Of a DNA stretch of 64,000 nucleotides, positions 1 through 9,054 are shown piece after piece; the first letter of the stretch is position 1; each line of letters starts with the position of its first letter. This DNA comes from Parvularculaceae bacterium. GTDB lineage: Bacteria; Pseudomonadota; Alphaproteobacteria; Caulobacterales; Parvularculaceae. Under the pieces are notes generated by a model. It ran no database searches and had not been told where the DNA came from. It saw only the letters and a list, made by a program, of their open reading frames with translations. The stretch covers positions 1,302,001 through 1,366,000 of the forward strand of contig JAJFFV010000005.1 in the NCBI GenBank assembly GCA_021776475.1. The letters are read 5' to 3'. Both the position numbers and the translations under genes were made by a program.

Positions 1-1
1 C

Positions 2-712
2 TTTGTCACTTTGCCGACGCAACCGCTGGAAGTTGTTCGCATACCAGAATATTCGCAGGATTCTGCACCGGGTGGATATTACAACTTGCCTGCGCTGGAC
101 GGCTCGCGCCCCGGTCGCTTTTATATCAACCAAAAAAATACCGCAGATAATCCAAAATGGACCCTGCCGACCCTGATGTATCATGAGGCAGCACCCGGTC
201 ACCATTTCCAGCTATCCGTGGCATTGCTGATCGAGGGGTTACCTATCATCCGTACAATGCCTTTGTTTACTGCTTATGCAGAAGGCTGGGCATTATATGC
301 TGAGCGCATCGTAAAAACAGATATGGGGATGTATGATGGTGATCCGCTTGGAGATCTCGGTCGCTTGCAGGCGGAGATGTTCCGTGCCGTCCGGCTCGTG
401 GTTGATACAGGCATGCACGACAAACGCTGGACACGGGAAGAGGCGATCGACTACATGATGTCAAACACCGGCATGACCGAAGCGGAAGTAACACGCGAGA
501 TCGAGCGCTATACTGTCTGGCCAGGTCAGGCAACCGCTTACAAAACCGGCCAGCTCGCGATCCTTAGAATGCGGGCGGAAGCAGAGGCCGCCCTAGGGGA
601 TGATTTCAACCTGCGTGATTTCCACGGTGTTGTTCTCGACAATGGCGCCATGCCACTTGGTATCCTTGAAGATATGGTTGCGGATTGGGTCGCCGAACAG
701 CAGGCTGAGTGA
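2..712 (+). CDS. DUF885 family metallohydrolase, C-terminal part
   Basis: The reading frame is open from the first bases, so this is the C-terminal part of a longer protein whose start lies outside the window. It carries the motif HEAAPGHH, the HE-x3-H zinc-type signature typical of the DUF885 family, followed by the family's conserved region around AYAEGWALYAERI. DUF885 proteins are putative secreted zinc peptidases or hydrolases; no substrate can be assigned from sequence. It converges on the gamma-glutamyltransferase gene with only 39 bp between stop codons. The family call is firm; function is unknown. Confidence 0.8.
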   Translation, partial: FVTLPTQPLEVVRIPEYSQDSAPGGYYNLPALDGSRPGRFYINQKNTADNPKWTLPTLMYHEAAPGHHFQLSVALLIEGLPIIRTMPLFTAYAEGWALYAERIVKTDMGMYDGDPLGDLGRLQAEMFRAVRLVVDTGMHDKRWTREEAIDYMMSNTGMTEAEVTREIERYTVWPGQATAYKTGQLAILRMRAEAEAALGDDFNLRDFHGVVLDNGAMPLGILEDMVADWVAEQQAE

Positions 713-751
713 ACAAGATCCAGGTGGGCGGCATAATGTCGCTCACCAGGA

Positions 752-2518
752 TCAATAGGTCGCCGAATATCCCCGGCTGCCGCGCGGATCACTCGATGAA
801 TAATAATACCCATCGTCATACATGATGGTCTGAGTACGGCCAATCCTCCCTTGCAGAAAACCAAGCTGTAGGTCGTCGCCGAGAACACGTATGTCAAAGC
901 CGCGGTCACGCAGAATGGCTTGCGTGTCGTTAGAGACACCGGGCTCCAGCACTACAACATCTGGCAGCCACTGATGGTGAATGCGCGGCGCTCTGCTCGC
1001 TTCTTCAACATTCATATCGAATTCGATCACGTTCAAGATCACCTGCAGGACAGTGGTGATGATCGTGCTGCCGCCGCGGCTGCCGGTCACCAGGAATGGT
1101 TTGCCACCCTTTAACACAATCGTCGGCGACATCGATGACAGGGGCCGTTTGCCTGCCTCAATCGCGTTGGCGGTGCCACCGATTAACCCATATCCGTTCG
1201 GTGCGCCCGGCTTGGCTGAGAAATCATCCATCTCATTGTTCAGCAAAAATCCGGCCCCATCAACGGAATACCCACTGCCGAATGAGAAATTCAGCGTGGT
1301 CGCCACCGCGACGGTGTTGCCCTCTGCGTCCATAACAGAATAATGCGTCGTCTGCGGACTTTCCGCTGGCAAATCGAGGCCTGGCCGAATGTCCAGCGAC
1401 TTGTTCGCGCGCCGCAGGTTAATCGTGCTGCGCAGCTCTTCGGCATATGCCTTGTCGGTCAGGGCCGCGGTGGGTACGGCATAGTAATCCGGGTCGCCCA
1501 GATATTGCGAGCGGTCGGCGTAAGCGCGCCGCATTGCCTCAACCAGCCGGTGAATATAGTCGGCGCTATTATGGCCAAGCGCCGTGAGGTCTTCGTAACC
1601 CTCCAGGATATTCAGCATCTGGATGATATGAATACCACCGGAGGAGGGTGGCGGCATCGCCACGATCTCATAACCGCGATAGATGCCATAGACCGGCTCA
1701 CGCTCGATGACGCGGTAAGTGGCAAGATCATCAAGCGTGATTAGCCCGCCGCCGCGCTCCATCTCCGCAACGATCAGTTCAGCGACGCGGCCTTCATAAA
1801 ATCCCTTCGCGCCTTCCCGCGAGATGTCACGCAACGTCCGCGCAAGATCTTTTTGCACAACAATATCACCAACACGATACGCCTCGCCGTCAAGACCTTC
1901 CAGAAAATACTCGACAGACGACTGGTCAATCAATAACCCGCTCCGATACTCCGCCAGAGATGCTTCATACGCATACGTAACTTCGAACCCACGCGCTGCC
2001 AACAGGATGGCCGGCGCGATCACCTCGCGCAGTGACATCGTGCCATAGGTTTCAAGCGCGTAGACAAGACCCATAACGGACCCCGGCACTCCAGCAGACA
2101 AATGACTGAATTGTGAGGTGGCAAAATCGGCGTCGCCATTTTGATCAAGATACATGTCACGGGTAGCGCCGGCTGGCGCCATCTCGCGGAAATCAATCGC
2201 GACCGCGCGGTTTTCTTCCGCGAGATAGACCATCATGAACCCGCCGCCGCCAAGATTGCCAGCCTGCGGATGCGTCACGGCGAGAGCAAAGCCCGTCGCC
2301 ACAGCCGCGTCGACGGCATTGCCGCCAGCTGCCAGAATATCGCGGCCAACTTCCGCCGCAACGCGCTCCTGCGCGGTCACAAAACCGTTTTCTGAAACCT
2401 GCGCTGGAAATAGGTCATACCCGTCAATCGCGGAAGCAGATTGCGCGGCCTTGCTTGTGGTGGCCATACTGGCAACAGTTGCGATGCCGATGAACAATAG
2501 CTGGCGCAGAAAAGTCAT
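752..2518 (-). CDS. ggt: Gamma-glutamyltransferase precursor
   Basis: Periplasmic gamma-glutamyltransferase, which cleaves or transfers the gamma-glutamyl group of glutathione and related peptides. The 588-residue precursor begins with a signal peptide (about residues 1-25, ending near SKAAQ). The conserved processing site TTHYSV is present; the threonine at residue 391 is the predicted N-terminal nucleophile of the small subunit after autocleavage, the same number as in the E. coli enzyme. The oxyanion region (PLSSMSPT) and the substrate-binding GSRGGS motif are also intact. Length is normal for the family. It is transcribed alone, away from the upstream secreted-protein gene by about 80 bp, and may share a transcript with it. 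Confidence 0.93.
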   Translation of the reverse strand: MTFLRQLLFIGIATVASMATTSKAAQSASAIDGYDLFPAQVSENGFVTAQERVAAEVGRDILAAGGNAVDAAVATGFALAVTHPQAGNLGGGGFMMVYLAEENRAVAIDFREMAPAGATRDMYLDQNGDADFATSQFSHLSAGVPGSVMGLVYALETYGTMSLREVIAPAILLAARGFEVTYAYEASLAEYRSGLLIDQSSVEYFLEGLDGEAYRVGDIVVQKDLARTLRDISREGAKGFYEGRVAELIVAEMERGGGLITLDDLATYRVIEREPVYGIYRGYEIVAMPPPSSGGIHIIQMLNILEGYEDLTALGHNSADYIHRLVEAMRRAYADRSQYLGDPDYYAVPTAALTDKAYAEELRSTINLRRANKSLDIRPGLDLPAESPQTTHYSVMDAEGNTVAVATTLNFSFGSGYSVDGAGFLLNNEMDDFSAKPGAPNGYGLIGGTANAIEAGKRPLSSMSPTIVLKGGKPFLVTGSRGGSTIITTVLQVILNVIEFDMNVEEASRAPRIHHQWLPDVVVLEPGVSNDTQAILRDRGFDIRVLGDDLQLGFLQGRIGRTQTIMYDDGYYYSSSDPRGSRGYSATY

Positions 2519-2597
2519 ACCGTCTCCTCACGCAAATGCGTTTCGGGCTGATCCTCAGCAGCAAGGCTACTCCCGCAGCATGAACCTGACAACATCG

Positions 2598-3194
2598 CTA
2601 TTGAGGTACCCGTGTCCAGCGCCATTGCCGTTCAAGTTGCCATTCGCCGCGTTCGTCCTTTTTGTACACATCTGACAACTGGGTATCGGCGTCGACAAAG
2701 ACATTGGAATGGCGTGTTATATCAATCTCACCGGTCGGCGCGTATTCAACGCCGTCATTGATTTCAGGTTCGCCATAGGCAAGGGGCACTGCCCGCACAC
2801 GATCTTCCCAAGTCGTGTAATGGCCTTTGCGACCAACCTGCATATTGGTCACACGCTCCGTGACCGGATTATAAAACGCATACATGAACGACGAACTCAA
2901 AGCCTTTCCCTCCGGCGTGATCGCAACAATTTCACCGACCAGGTGCTGCCCGTTCGGACCCCATTTCCAGTTCACCCCATACTCCTTGATCCAGCCGCGT
3001 GTTCCGCGTGCCGCACCCGGTTCATAATTCTCGTTCGCAGAGCGCCAAGCGCCTGATCCGGCAATCCAGTGTTTCATGTGAATGGCTAGCGGGTGGGCGT
3101 TGTCCGAAGCAGCCGGTTGGGCAACAGCTTTTATCGGGCCGGCAAGGGCAGATATGAAAAAAGCCACTGAGATAATGAAACGTATAGAGATCAT
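2598..3194 (-). CDS. Secreted protein of unknown function
   Basis: A 198-residue protein with a clear signal peptide (hydrophobic residues about 4-22, cleavage near AVAQ). The mature part is rich in Trp, Tyr and charged residues and looks like a small beta-rich, lipocalin- or DUF1579-like domain, which is an inference from the alternating pattern only. It is distantly related to the secreted protein at 43066-43632: both contain a W-x5-W/N-x-Y start, a Y-[ND]P-[VA]T-E-[RK]V segment and a C-terminal DADT...G-x-W-x4-R-x3-W ending. It lies just upstream of ggt on the same strand. No function can be given. Confidence 0.7.
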   Translation of the reverse strand: MISIRFIISVAFFISALAGPIKAVAQPAASDNAHPLAIHMKHWIAGSGAWRSANENYEPGAARGTRGWIKEYGVNWKWGPNGQHLVGEIVAITPEGKALSSSFMYAFYNPVTERVTNMQVGRKGHYTTWEDRVRAVPLAYGEPEINDGVEYAPTGEIDITRHSNVFVDADTQLSDVYKKDERGEWQLERQWRWTRVPQ

Positions 3195-3404
3195 AAATTC
3201 GTTCCTCGCAGTTTTGCGACCGGACGATATTACTATCGGATTAGGTATCTGGGCAAGCAGATTACTGCTGCAAATCCGATCGCTGCTTGCGGAAGCTCGT
3301 TTTTTAGGCGCTCTGTTCCAGTTTGCTGAAATGCTTCGTCATTTTCTCACACCGGGGTTTCCCCAACATGCCGGCCCGTGTCGTACCGCTGTCCGCGCAG
3401 GTTA

Positions 3405-3850
3405 CTATTGCTGAACCCACCCAAAGCCAGCCGCAATAATCTGTCGGCAAAGCTGGCGTCCAGCGGTGATGGCCGGCAAGCGCAAGGAAATTGATCCGTA
3501 CAGCATGTGGCAGCCACTTTCTTCATTAATCGCCTTGTTGATCTCGCCGTTTGCCTTGGCCCGCTGCAAAAGCGCGCGGCCTTCGTTGCGGCTTTTAAGA
3601 CGACAAAATTTCGGAAAGCTTTTGCAACCTCGGTTGTACTTCAGCTGATCCAATCAACGCGGCGGCGCTGCGGCCCGTTGGCGTGGTGTTGCAATAACGC
3701 GTTTCAGATGGCAGCTGCAGTTGGCCAAGAACCATTGGTTACACCTGGGGATTTGCCCACAAGATTGAAGAGGTCAGCGCTGAAGAAGCCCAAACCCCGG
3801 TTTGTCGGCGACCATCAAAGTCTTCAACGGGACCTCCTGAACAAAAACAA
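3405..3850 (-). pseudogene. Decayed TetR-family regulator
   Basis: Minus-strand translation gives a TetR-like C-terminal ligand domain broken over two frames. One frame reads TPTGRSAAALIGSAEVQPRL and continues as QKLSEILSS to a stop; a second frame continues as RNEGRALLQRAKANGEI and then HMLYGSISLRL. Together they match the usual TetR_C order (ALIAEAQ-x-PEL...RALLERA-x-ARGEL...LLYGPLYYRLL). Upstream (3720-3850) the match fades and stop codons interrupt; no helix-turn-helix can be recovered. The remnant sits divergently before the acyl-CoA ligase gene, the usual place for its own repressor. What remains of the intergenic stretch (3195-3404 and 3851-4038) shows nothing else. Confidence 0.6.
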
Positions 3851-4038
3851 TGATTTGAAAAAAAAATTGAGCGGTTGCTCACAATTCACGAATTGACCGA
3901 GCGTTGCGCCAAACCAACAGCTATTCGGGCTTGAAGCTGGCGATTATCCGCGACAAAGTGAAAAAAAATTCCTGTGATTGTCTGAAACGGCCGAACCGGA
4001 AATAATAGAGAACAGAAAAGATAAGTGGAGGATACCCT

Positions 4039-5757
4039 ATGAAGGGTTTGATGATGGACTACCAGCTCCTGATCAAGGGGATCATGAACCATGCGATGCG
4101 GACATTTTCCGATCAGGAGGTCGTCACTAGACTGGTCGAAGGCGGTATCCATCGCTACACCTATGGCGACAGCTACAAACGCATGTGTCAGCTTGCCAAC
4201 GCGCTGAAAAAAATGGGCGTCAAACAGGGTGACCGCGTTGGGGTCATGGGCTGGAACACCCATCGTCAGCTTGAACTTTATTATGCGATCAGCTGTATGG
4301 GCGCGGTCTGTCACACCATCAATCCGCGGCTCGGGCCAGAAAATGCCGAGTATGTCATCAATCACGCCGGCGACAGCGTGATGTTTTATGACACAACCTT
4401 CCTGCCGCTGATCGAAGCGCTTGCGCCGAAGCTGAAGACAGTCAAAAAATACTGTGTGCTGACCGACAAGGCCAACAACCCGACCAGCAAAGTCAAGTCA
4501 CTGGTCTATGAAGACTTGATCGCTGGTGAAAGCGAGGACTATAACTGGCCGGACTTCGATGAAAATACCGCCTGCGCCATGTGTTACACGTCAGGCACGA
4601 CAGGCAAACCGAAGGGGGTACTTTACTCCCACCGCTCGACGGTCATCCAGGCGATGGTGACCTCGCTGCCGACATCGTTCGGGGCAGAGCTTTCGGATGT
4701 CATCTTGCCAGTAGTGCCAATGTTCCATGTCAACGCATGGAATGTTCCGTACTCAGCGTTGATGGGCGGTATCAAACTTGTCTTTCCGGGGCCAGGCCTT
4801 GATGGCGCCAGTCTTTACGAGTTGATGGAATCTGAAAAAGTGACGTATGCGCTCGGCGTCCCGACGGTCTGGCTCAATCTCTTGAATTACGTCAACGATA
4901 ACAACCTTTCTTTCAGCAGCATGAAATATTCTCTGATCGGAGGCTCCGCGCTGCCTGAAAAAATTATCCGCGGTTTTGACAAGCTGGGTGTGCGCTGCCG
5001 TCAGGGGTGGGGCATGACTGAAATGTCGCCAACCGGTACGACAAATTTTGAACCGGTCGGATTTTATGATTTACCAATTGATGAACGCATTCCCTACCAG
5101 CTAAAACAGGGTAAAGCGTTGCCGTTTGTGGACATGCGTATCATGAGCGATGACGGCAAGGTCGTGCCGAATGATGGCGAGACTTCCGGTAATCTGCAAG
5201 TGCGCGGCCCATCGGTCCTTTCTGGCTACTACAATCATAGTGAAAATATTCTGACGAGGGATGGTTGGTTCGATACCGGTGATGTTGCGACAATCGACGA
5301 GACCGGCATGCTCCTCATCACTGACCGGGCCAAAGACGTGATCAAGTCTGGCGGTGAATGGATTTCGACGATCGACATCGAGAATGCGGCCCTGTCACAT
5401 CCGGATGTGGCGCAGGCGGCAGTGATCGGCATGCCTCATCCGAAATGGGATGAGCGCCCGCTTTTGATCGTTCAGCTGAATGAAGGTGCGGCGCCCGACC
5501 TGGCGGAAATTCTGCAATCCGTGAAAGATCAGCTACCGAAAATTTCCTGGCCGGACGATATTCAGGTGGTCGATGAGATTCCGCTTGGCGCGACCGGCAA
5601 AGTTCTCAAGACCAAACTTCGCGAAGTGTTCAAGGATTATGTTCTGCCGGATTTGCGCGCCAATGGCGGCCCATCGACGTCAGCTAGCGCCTCGGTCGAA
5701 GGAGAGGCGAAAGGCAAGAGTGGTGGCCTGCCGTTCCTAAAACGCAAGGGCCGATAA
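4039..5757 (+). CDS. Acyl-CoA synthetase (AMP-forming), medium/long-chain type
   Basis: A 572-residue member of the adenylate-forming superfamily, activating a fatty acid to its acyl-CoA with ATP. The phosphate-binding motif [11 protein letters not shown] starts at residue 183, the GWGMTEMSP motif follows, then DTGDVATID, the hinge [15 protein letters not shown], and the catalytic lysine in GATGKVLK near the C-terminus. The overall pattern resembles AlkK/FadD3-like fatty-acyl-CoA ligases. The last 30 residues are a low-complexity Ser/Ala/Lys tail beyond the usual family end. A GGAGG Shine-Dalgarno lies just before the chosen ATG. The gene converges on the AsmA gene with 4 bp between stops. 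A decayed TetR gene lies divergently upstream. Exact chain length is not predictable. Confidence 0.9.
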   Translation: MKGLMMDYQLLIKGIMNHAMRTFSDQEVVTRLVEGGIHRYTYGDSYKRMCQLANALKKMGVKQGDRVGVMGWNTHRQLELYYAISCMGAVCHTINPRLGPENAEYVINHAGDSVMFYDTTFLPLIEALAPKLKTVKKYCVLTDKANNPTSKVKSLVYEDLIAGESEDYNWPDFDENTACAMCYTSGTTGKPKGVLYSHRSTVIQAMVTSLPTSFGAELSDVILPVVPMFHVNAWNVPYSALMGGIKLVFPGPGLDGASLYELMESEKVTYALGVPTVWLNLLNYVNDNNLSFSSMKYSLIGGSALPEKIIRGFDKLGVRCRQGWGMTEMSPTGTTNFEPVGFYDLPIDERIPYQLKQGKALPFVDMRIMSDDGKVVPNDGETSGNLQVRGPSVLSGYYNHSENILTRDGWFDTGDVATIDETGMLLITDRAKDVIKSGGEWISTIDIENAALSHPDVAQAAVIGMPHPKWDERPLLIVQLNEGAAPDLAEILQSVKDQLPKISWPDDIQVVDEIPLGATGKVLKTKLREVFKDYVLPDLRANGGPSTSASASVEGEAKGKSGGLPFLKRKGR

Positions 5758-5761
5758 GGGC

Positions 5762-7909
5762 TTACTCGTCGGCCTCTTTTTCTTCTTTTGCCTTACTGCC
5801 ACCAAAGATAGAATTGAGCAACACGCCCGTTAGTTCTTCCTCCACGGATGGTTCTTCTGCCGGTTGCGGTTCTGCGCCTTCTTCAGGTGCCGTTTCGGGT
5901 GCGCCAAAAAGCCGGTTGGTCAGTTCCTCCTGCGCTTTCACTTTCAGCGCATCTTCAATGCGCAGATTGTCATCAAGTTTGATGCCCTGACCCCCGAGGA
6001 TGCCTTTCAGTTTATCCTCAACAACACCGCGTACCAACGCTTGTGTATCAAAGCCGACCTTCGGTTCATTGAACGTCCCGCTGATCAATAGCGGAATATT
6101 CAGTTTACGCCCGGTAATATCCTCAACGGTCTCGAAAATGGTCGGAACAAATGTCATATTCATGCTCTGGTTTGGCAGATTGACAGTGCCATTACCAAGG
6201 ATCTGATAAAGCGGCCCTTTCATCAAGATGTTCTCGGCCAGAACATTTCCATTGTCGGCCCTGAACCTAGAATCAAGATTTGAGAATTGGGATTGCGATG
6301 CCGGCCCCCGTGCTTCGGCGATCGCGCTGTTCAGTGCGGCCACGTTAAAATTACCCCCCTGAAAGCCCTGCAACAGTGCGTTGGCCGAGCGGACAATTTT
6401 GCCAATATCGATCCCTTCGACAACCCCTTCATCAACATCGAAACTGCCGCTTCCTGTCAGAGTGCGCATGAAATCCGCAACGCTGGTCCCCCGGGCGGTC
6501 AGATTGGCTTCGAGGCCGCCGACACCGCGAATGCGGTTCAATCCTAAAACCTCGGTCGCAAAAGTTTGGGCATTCATGCCGCTCAGTCGCAGGTTTTGCA
6601 GGCTGACGGACGGGAAACGCTGTTGTGAGTCCACCTTTAATGTGCCACTGCCGCCGCCATCATAAAGATTTAGCTCAGTCAGTACGGCTGTCAGAACGCC
6701 ATTCTTGACATCAAGATCAAGTCCGCTCGAGCCAAAACTCATGCCGTGCAGATAGATACCGTTGGTTGTTGCTTTAAGGTCGACATCCACCGCCTGCAGG
6801 GTTGAAAAATCGATCTGGTCGTTCGGCCAGGGCGGGAAGGCGGCGCCCTTGTCGCGTTTGTTGGCTTCGATCTGTTCGGGCGGTGCCGGCAGATAAGGCC
6901 GCAGATCAAGCCGGTCAAGATCGATCTCGCCGCTGACCTTCGGCCGTTTGCTGCCCCAGTCGAAAGTGACATTGGTGTTGCCGGCCATGTCGTTTTTGAT
7001 CTCGTCAAACGTGATCGCTGCATCGTTGAAGCTCATCTGCGTCGCTGATCCCGCGACATCGCCGGAGATTTTCAATCGGTTGAACCCGTTATCAACCTTG
7101 AGCGGCATACCAAGAACGGCCAGCAGGCTCTTCAAGGATGGCGCGTTAATATCGAGATTTCCTGTATAGGCGAGTTCACCGCCAGCGAGATTTATGTTCG
7201 TATCAACACTATTATCGCCAACAGCAAAATTGAGCATGATCGAAGCAGCGGTATTTTTCATCAGCGCCCGCGGTGTTGTAACTTTGGCGCTCAGCGTCGC
7301 TGGTTCACCCTGAAAGATCATCCGGCCGTCTGCGCTCAGCGGTTTGTCGAGGCTGGTAAGGGTCAGATTGATATCAGCATCTTCGGCCACAAAAGTCTGG
7401 CCTGAACTAAGATCGCGATAGGTAACTTTGCCGTCGGTCAGTTGCACCTTACCAAGGCTGATGTCGCTGATCGCGACACCAGCGCCACCCTTTTCGGCTG
7501 GCTCAGAAGCATCAGCCCCAAGCATCCAGTTGACCGCGCCATCCGCTCTTTTTTCAAGATTGATCTCTGGCTTGTCCAATACGAATTTTGAAATTTCAAC
7601 GGTGCTGGGAGGTATCAACGGTAACAGCTTCACGCGAATACCTGCCTCCCCAACCGAGGCAAAATATGCGTCAGTCATCCCGTCGGCATTGGCGATCGTC
7701 AGAGCGGTGACTTCAAACCCGGGATTGGGAAATAAACCAGCGCTTTTTACTTCGCCAATTGTGACAGCGCGGCCGAGCGCCTTAGTTGCTTCGGCTTCGA
7801 TCTGGCCTTTGTAACTCGCTGCGCCACCTGCGACATAGAAATGCAGGCCGACAACAATGACTGCCAGAATGAGAAAAAGCCCAAGCAGAATTTTAAAAAC
7901 CAGGCGCAT
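5762..7909 (-). CDS. AsmA family protein
   Basis: A 715-residue envelope protein with one N-terminal transmembrane segment (about residues 5-25) and a long periplasmic part. The N-terminal region with LGRAVTIGEVK and the C-terminal AsmA domain (RDxxxxNGxV-type segment, FNEPKVGFD) place it in the AsmA/TamB/YhdP group of bridge-like lipid-transport proteins, which are thought to move phospholipids between inner and outer membranes. The last 50 residues are a Glu/Pro-rich acidic tail. It is monocistronic and converges on the acyl-CoA ligase gene. The family is certain; the specific lipid role is inferred from the family. Confidence 0.85.
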   Translation of the reverse strand: MRLVFKILLGLFLILAVIVVGLHFYVAGGAASYKGQIEAEATKALGRAVTIGEVKSAGLFPNPGFEVTALTIANADGMTDAYFASVGEAGIRVKLLPLIPPSTVEISKFVLDKPEINLEKRADGAVNWMLGADASEPAEKGGAGVAISDISLGKVQLTDGKVTYRDLSSGQTFVAEDADINLTLTSLDKPLSADGRMIFQGEPATLSAKVTTPRALMKNTAASIMLNFAVGDNSVDTNINLAGGELAYTGNLDINAPSLKSLLAVLGMPLKVDNGFNRLKISGDVAGSATQMSFNDAAITFDEIKNDMAGNTNVTFDWGSKRPKVSGEIDLDRLDLRPYLPAPPEQIEANKRDKGAAFPPWPNDQIDFSTLQAVDVDLKATTNGIYLHGMSFGSSGLDLDVKNGVLTAVLTELNLYDGGGSGTLKVDSQQRFPSVSLQNLRLSGMNAQTFATEVLGLNRIRGVGGLEANLTARGTSVADFMRTLTGSGSFDVDEGVVEGIDIGKIVRSANALLQGFQGGNFNVAALNSAIAEARGPASQSQFSNLDSRFRADNGNVLAENILMKGPLYQILGNGTVNLPNQSMNMTFVPTIFETVEDITGRKLNIPLLISGTFNEPKVGFDTQALVRGVVEDKLKGILGGQGIKLDDNLRIEDALKVKAQEELTNRLFGAPETAPEEGAEPQPAEEPSVEEELTGVLLNSIFGGSKAKEEKEADE

Positions 7910-8014
7910 GAATCAGTCTCCCAAAATACCCGTTGCAGTAGTATAACGCTTATAGCTGGCCAGAGTAAGGCGGCAATATCACACTTGGTTGACCTGGGTT
8001 GCGAAATCGTAAGG

Positions 8015-8200
8015 TCAACCGATCAGCCGCGCGGCTTTTGCCGCCGCCATTAGTTCCTGGGCAATTTCCTCGGCGTCTTCCGGCGCGAAATCAAGCGGCA
8101 GGTCGACAACCGGTGAGGTTATATAAATCCGCACCATGCCCGCATCCGTTGCGCCAATCAGCAGGTCTGCGCCTTCGTTAGATGGTGTGTTCAGTCCCAT
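8015..8200 (-). CDS. Small conserved alphaproteobacterial protein (DUF6324-like)
   Basis: A 61-residue acidic soluble protein beginning MGLNTPSNEGADLLIGATD. It has a compact pattern: a beta-rich first half (MVRIYITSPVVDLPLDF) followed by an acidic amphipathic helix (PEDAEEIAQELMAAAKAARL). From memory this matches a small alphaproteobacterial family catalogued as DUF6324; I cannot verify the number. The composition and the coherent secondary-structure pattern argue against a chance ORF. It follows the small membrane-protein gene (8236-8337) on the same strand by 35 bp and could be the last gene of the ABC-exporter operon. No function is known. Confidence 0.6.
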   Translation of the reverse strand: MGLNTPSNEGADLLIGATDAGMVRIYITSPVVDLPLDFAPEDAEEIAQELMAAAKAARLIG

Positions 8201-8235
8201 AAACCCATTCCTTGCGTCGGTTTGCGGGACAACGC

Positions 8236-8337
8236 TTACGACGAGGGCAGGGTGAAGATCAATATCGCAAGGACGGTTGCGGCGATCAAAAGAGCAAACG
8301 GAGCTGTTTTACCAAGCATGCGCATAAATCCTTTCAT
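8236..8337 (-). CDS. 33-residue single-pass membrane miniprotein
   Basis: A tiny gene not found by length-limited ORF calling. It encodes 33 residues: a short positively charged start (MKGFMRMLGKT), one hydrophobic segment (about residues 12-30, APFALLIAATVLAILIF) and a TLPSS end. Its ATG overlaps the TGA stop of the intact C-terminal frame of the ABC-2 permease (ATGA arrangement), which strongly suggests translational coupling and a role with the exporter, though this is inference. The hydrophobic segment and the overlap are directly visible. It could also be a chance ORF; conservation in relatives would decide. Confidence 0.5.
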   Translation of the reverse strand: MKGFMRMLGKTAPFALLIAATVLAILIFTLPSS

Positions 8338-9054
8338 CAGCGTTTCTGAAGGCGCCAGGAGAATAGCGCGAGCGCTGCAAATCCGGCTGTAAAAAGTCCC
8401 ATCGTCGCCAAATTATCAAGTGGTGCCTCGCTGATGCCAACCGCGCCAAGCGCCGTCTGTGTGCGCGGCGTCACGCAGCCAGCCAGGGAACATCATGAGC
8501 GGCATCCACAATCCGCCCAGAAGCGAGAGGCCAAGATAAAGAATATTGGTCACCGCGACCGCGCCATTCCCTTTGAGCGAAAAGCCAAGGCTGAGCCCAA
8601 GCAGAGAGAACGGGATTGTCACCCCCAAATGCACAGCCAGCAGTGTTGCCCATACGGTGCGGGGCAGCGACACCCCGCCAGCCCAGCCAGCGACAGAATA
8701 CAAAATGCTTAAGGTGCACACGGAGAAAATCAGCGCTGCAAACAGTTTGGCCACCAGGTAAATCCATGCCGGCATTGGCGCGACCCGTTTTAAATCGAGC
8801 CAGCCCCGGTCCCGCTCCATCGCGACGCCGACACCAAACCCGAACATGGAAGGCCCCATGGTGGCAAAAACACCGTAAGTCGCCAGCAGGTAAACGGCCT
8901 GCTGGCCGCCGCCGCCGCCGCCATTCATCAGCACGCCGAAAATTGTATAAAAGGCAACCGGTAGAGCGATAGTTGGGATGACATATTCCGGCGCCCTGAA
9001 GGCTTTCAAAACTTCGGCACCGCATTCACGGCTGAGTGCGCCCAGAAGGTTCAT
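8337..9054 (-). pseudogene. ABC-2 type exporter permease, frameshifted near the C-terminus
   Basis: Integral membrane subunit of the exporter whose ATPase is encoded just upstream; the ATPase stop and permease start overlap (ATGA at 9051-9054). The frame from 9054 gives five hydrophobic segments and the ABC-2 motif LGLSLLGGLWMPLMMFPGWL, then leaves the family pattern and ends at 8416 after a short meaningless tail. The expected ending (ALGAVGISEAPLDNLATMGL, a last transmembrane segment, then SWRLQKR) is present in another frame and runs to a TGA at 8337. About six codons normally found between the two parts are missing, so a small out-of-frame deletion near 8455-8470 is likely. It may be a real inactivation or a sequencing/assembly error. 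Confidence 0.75.
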
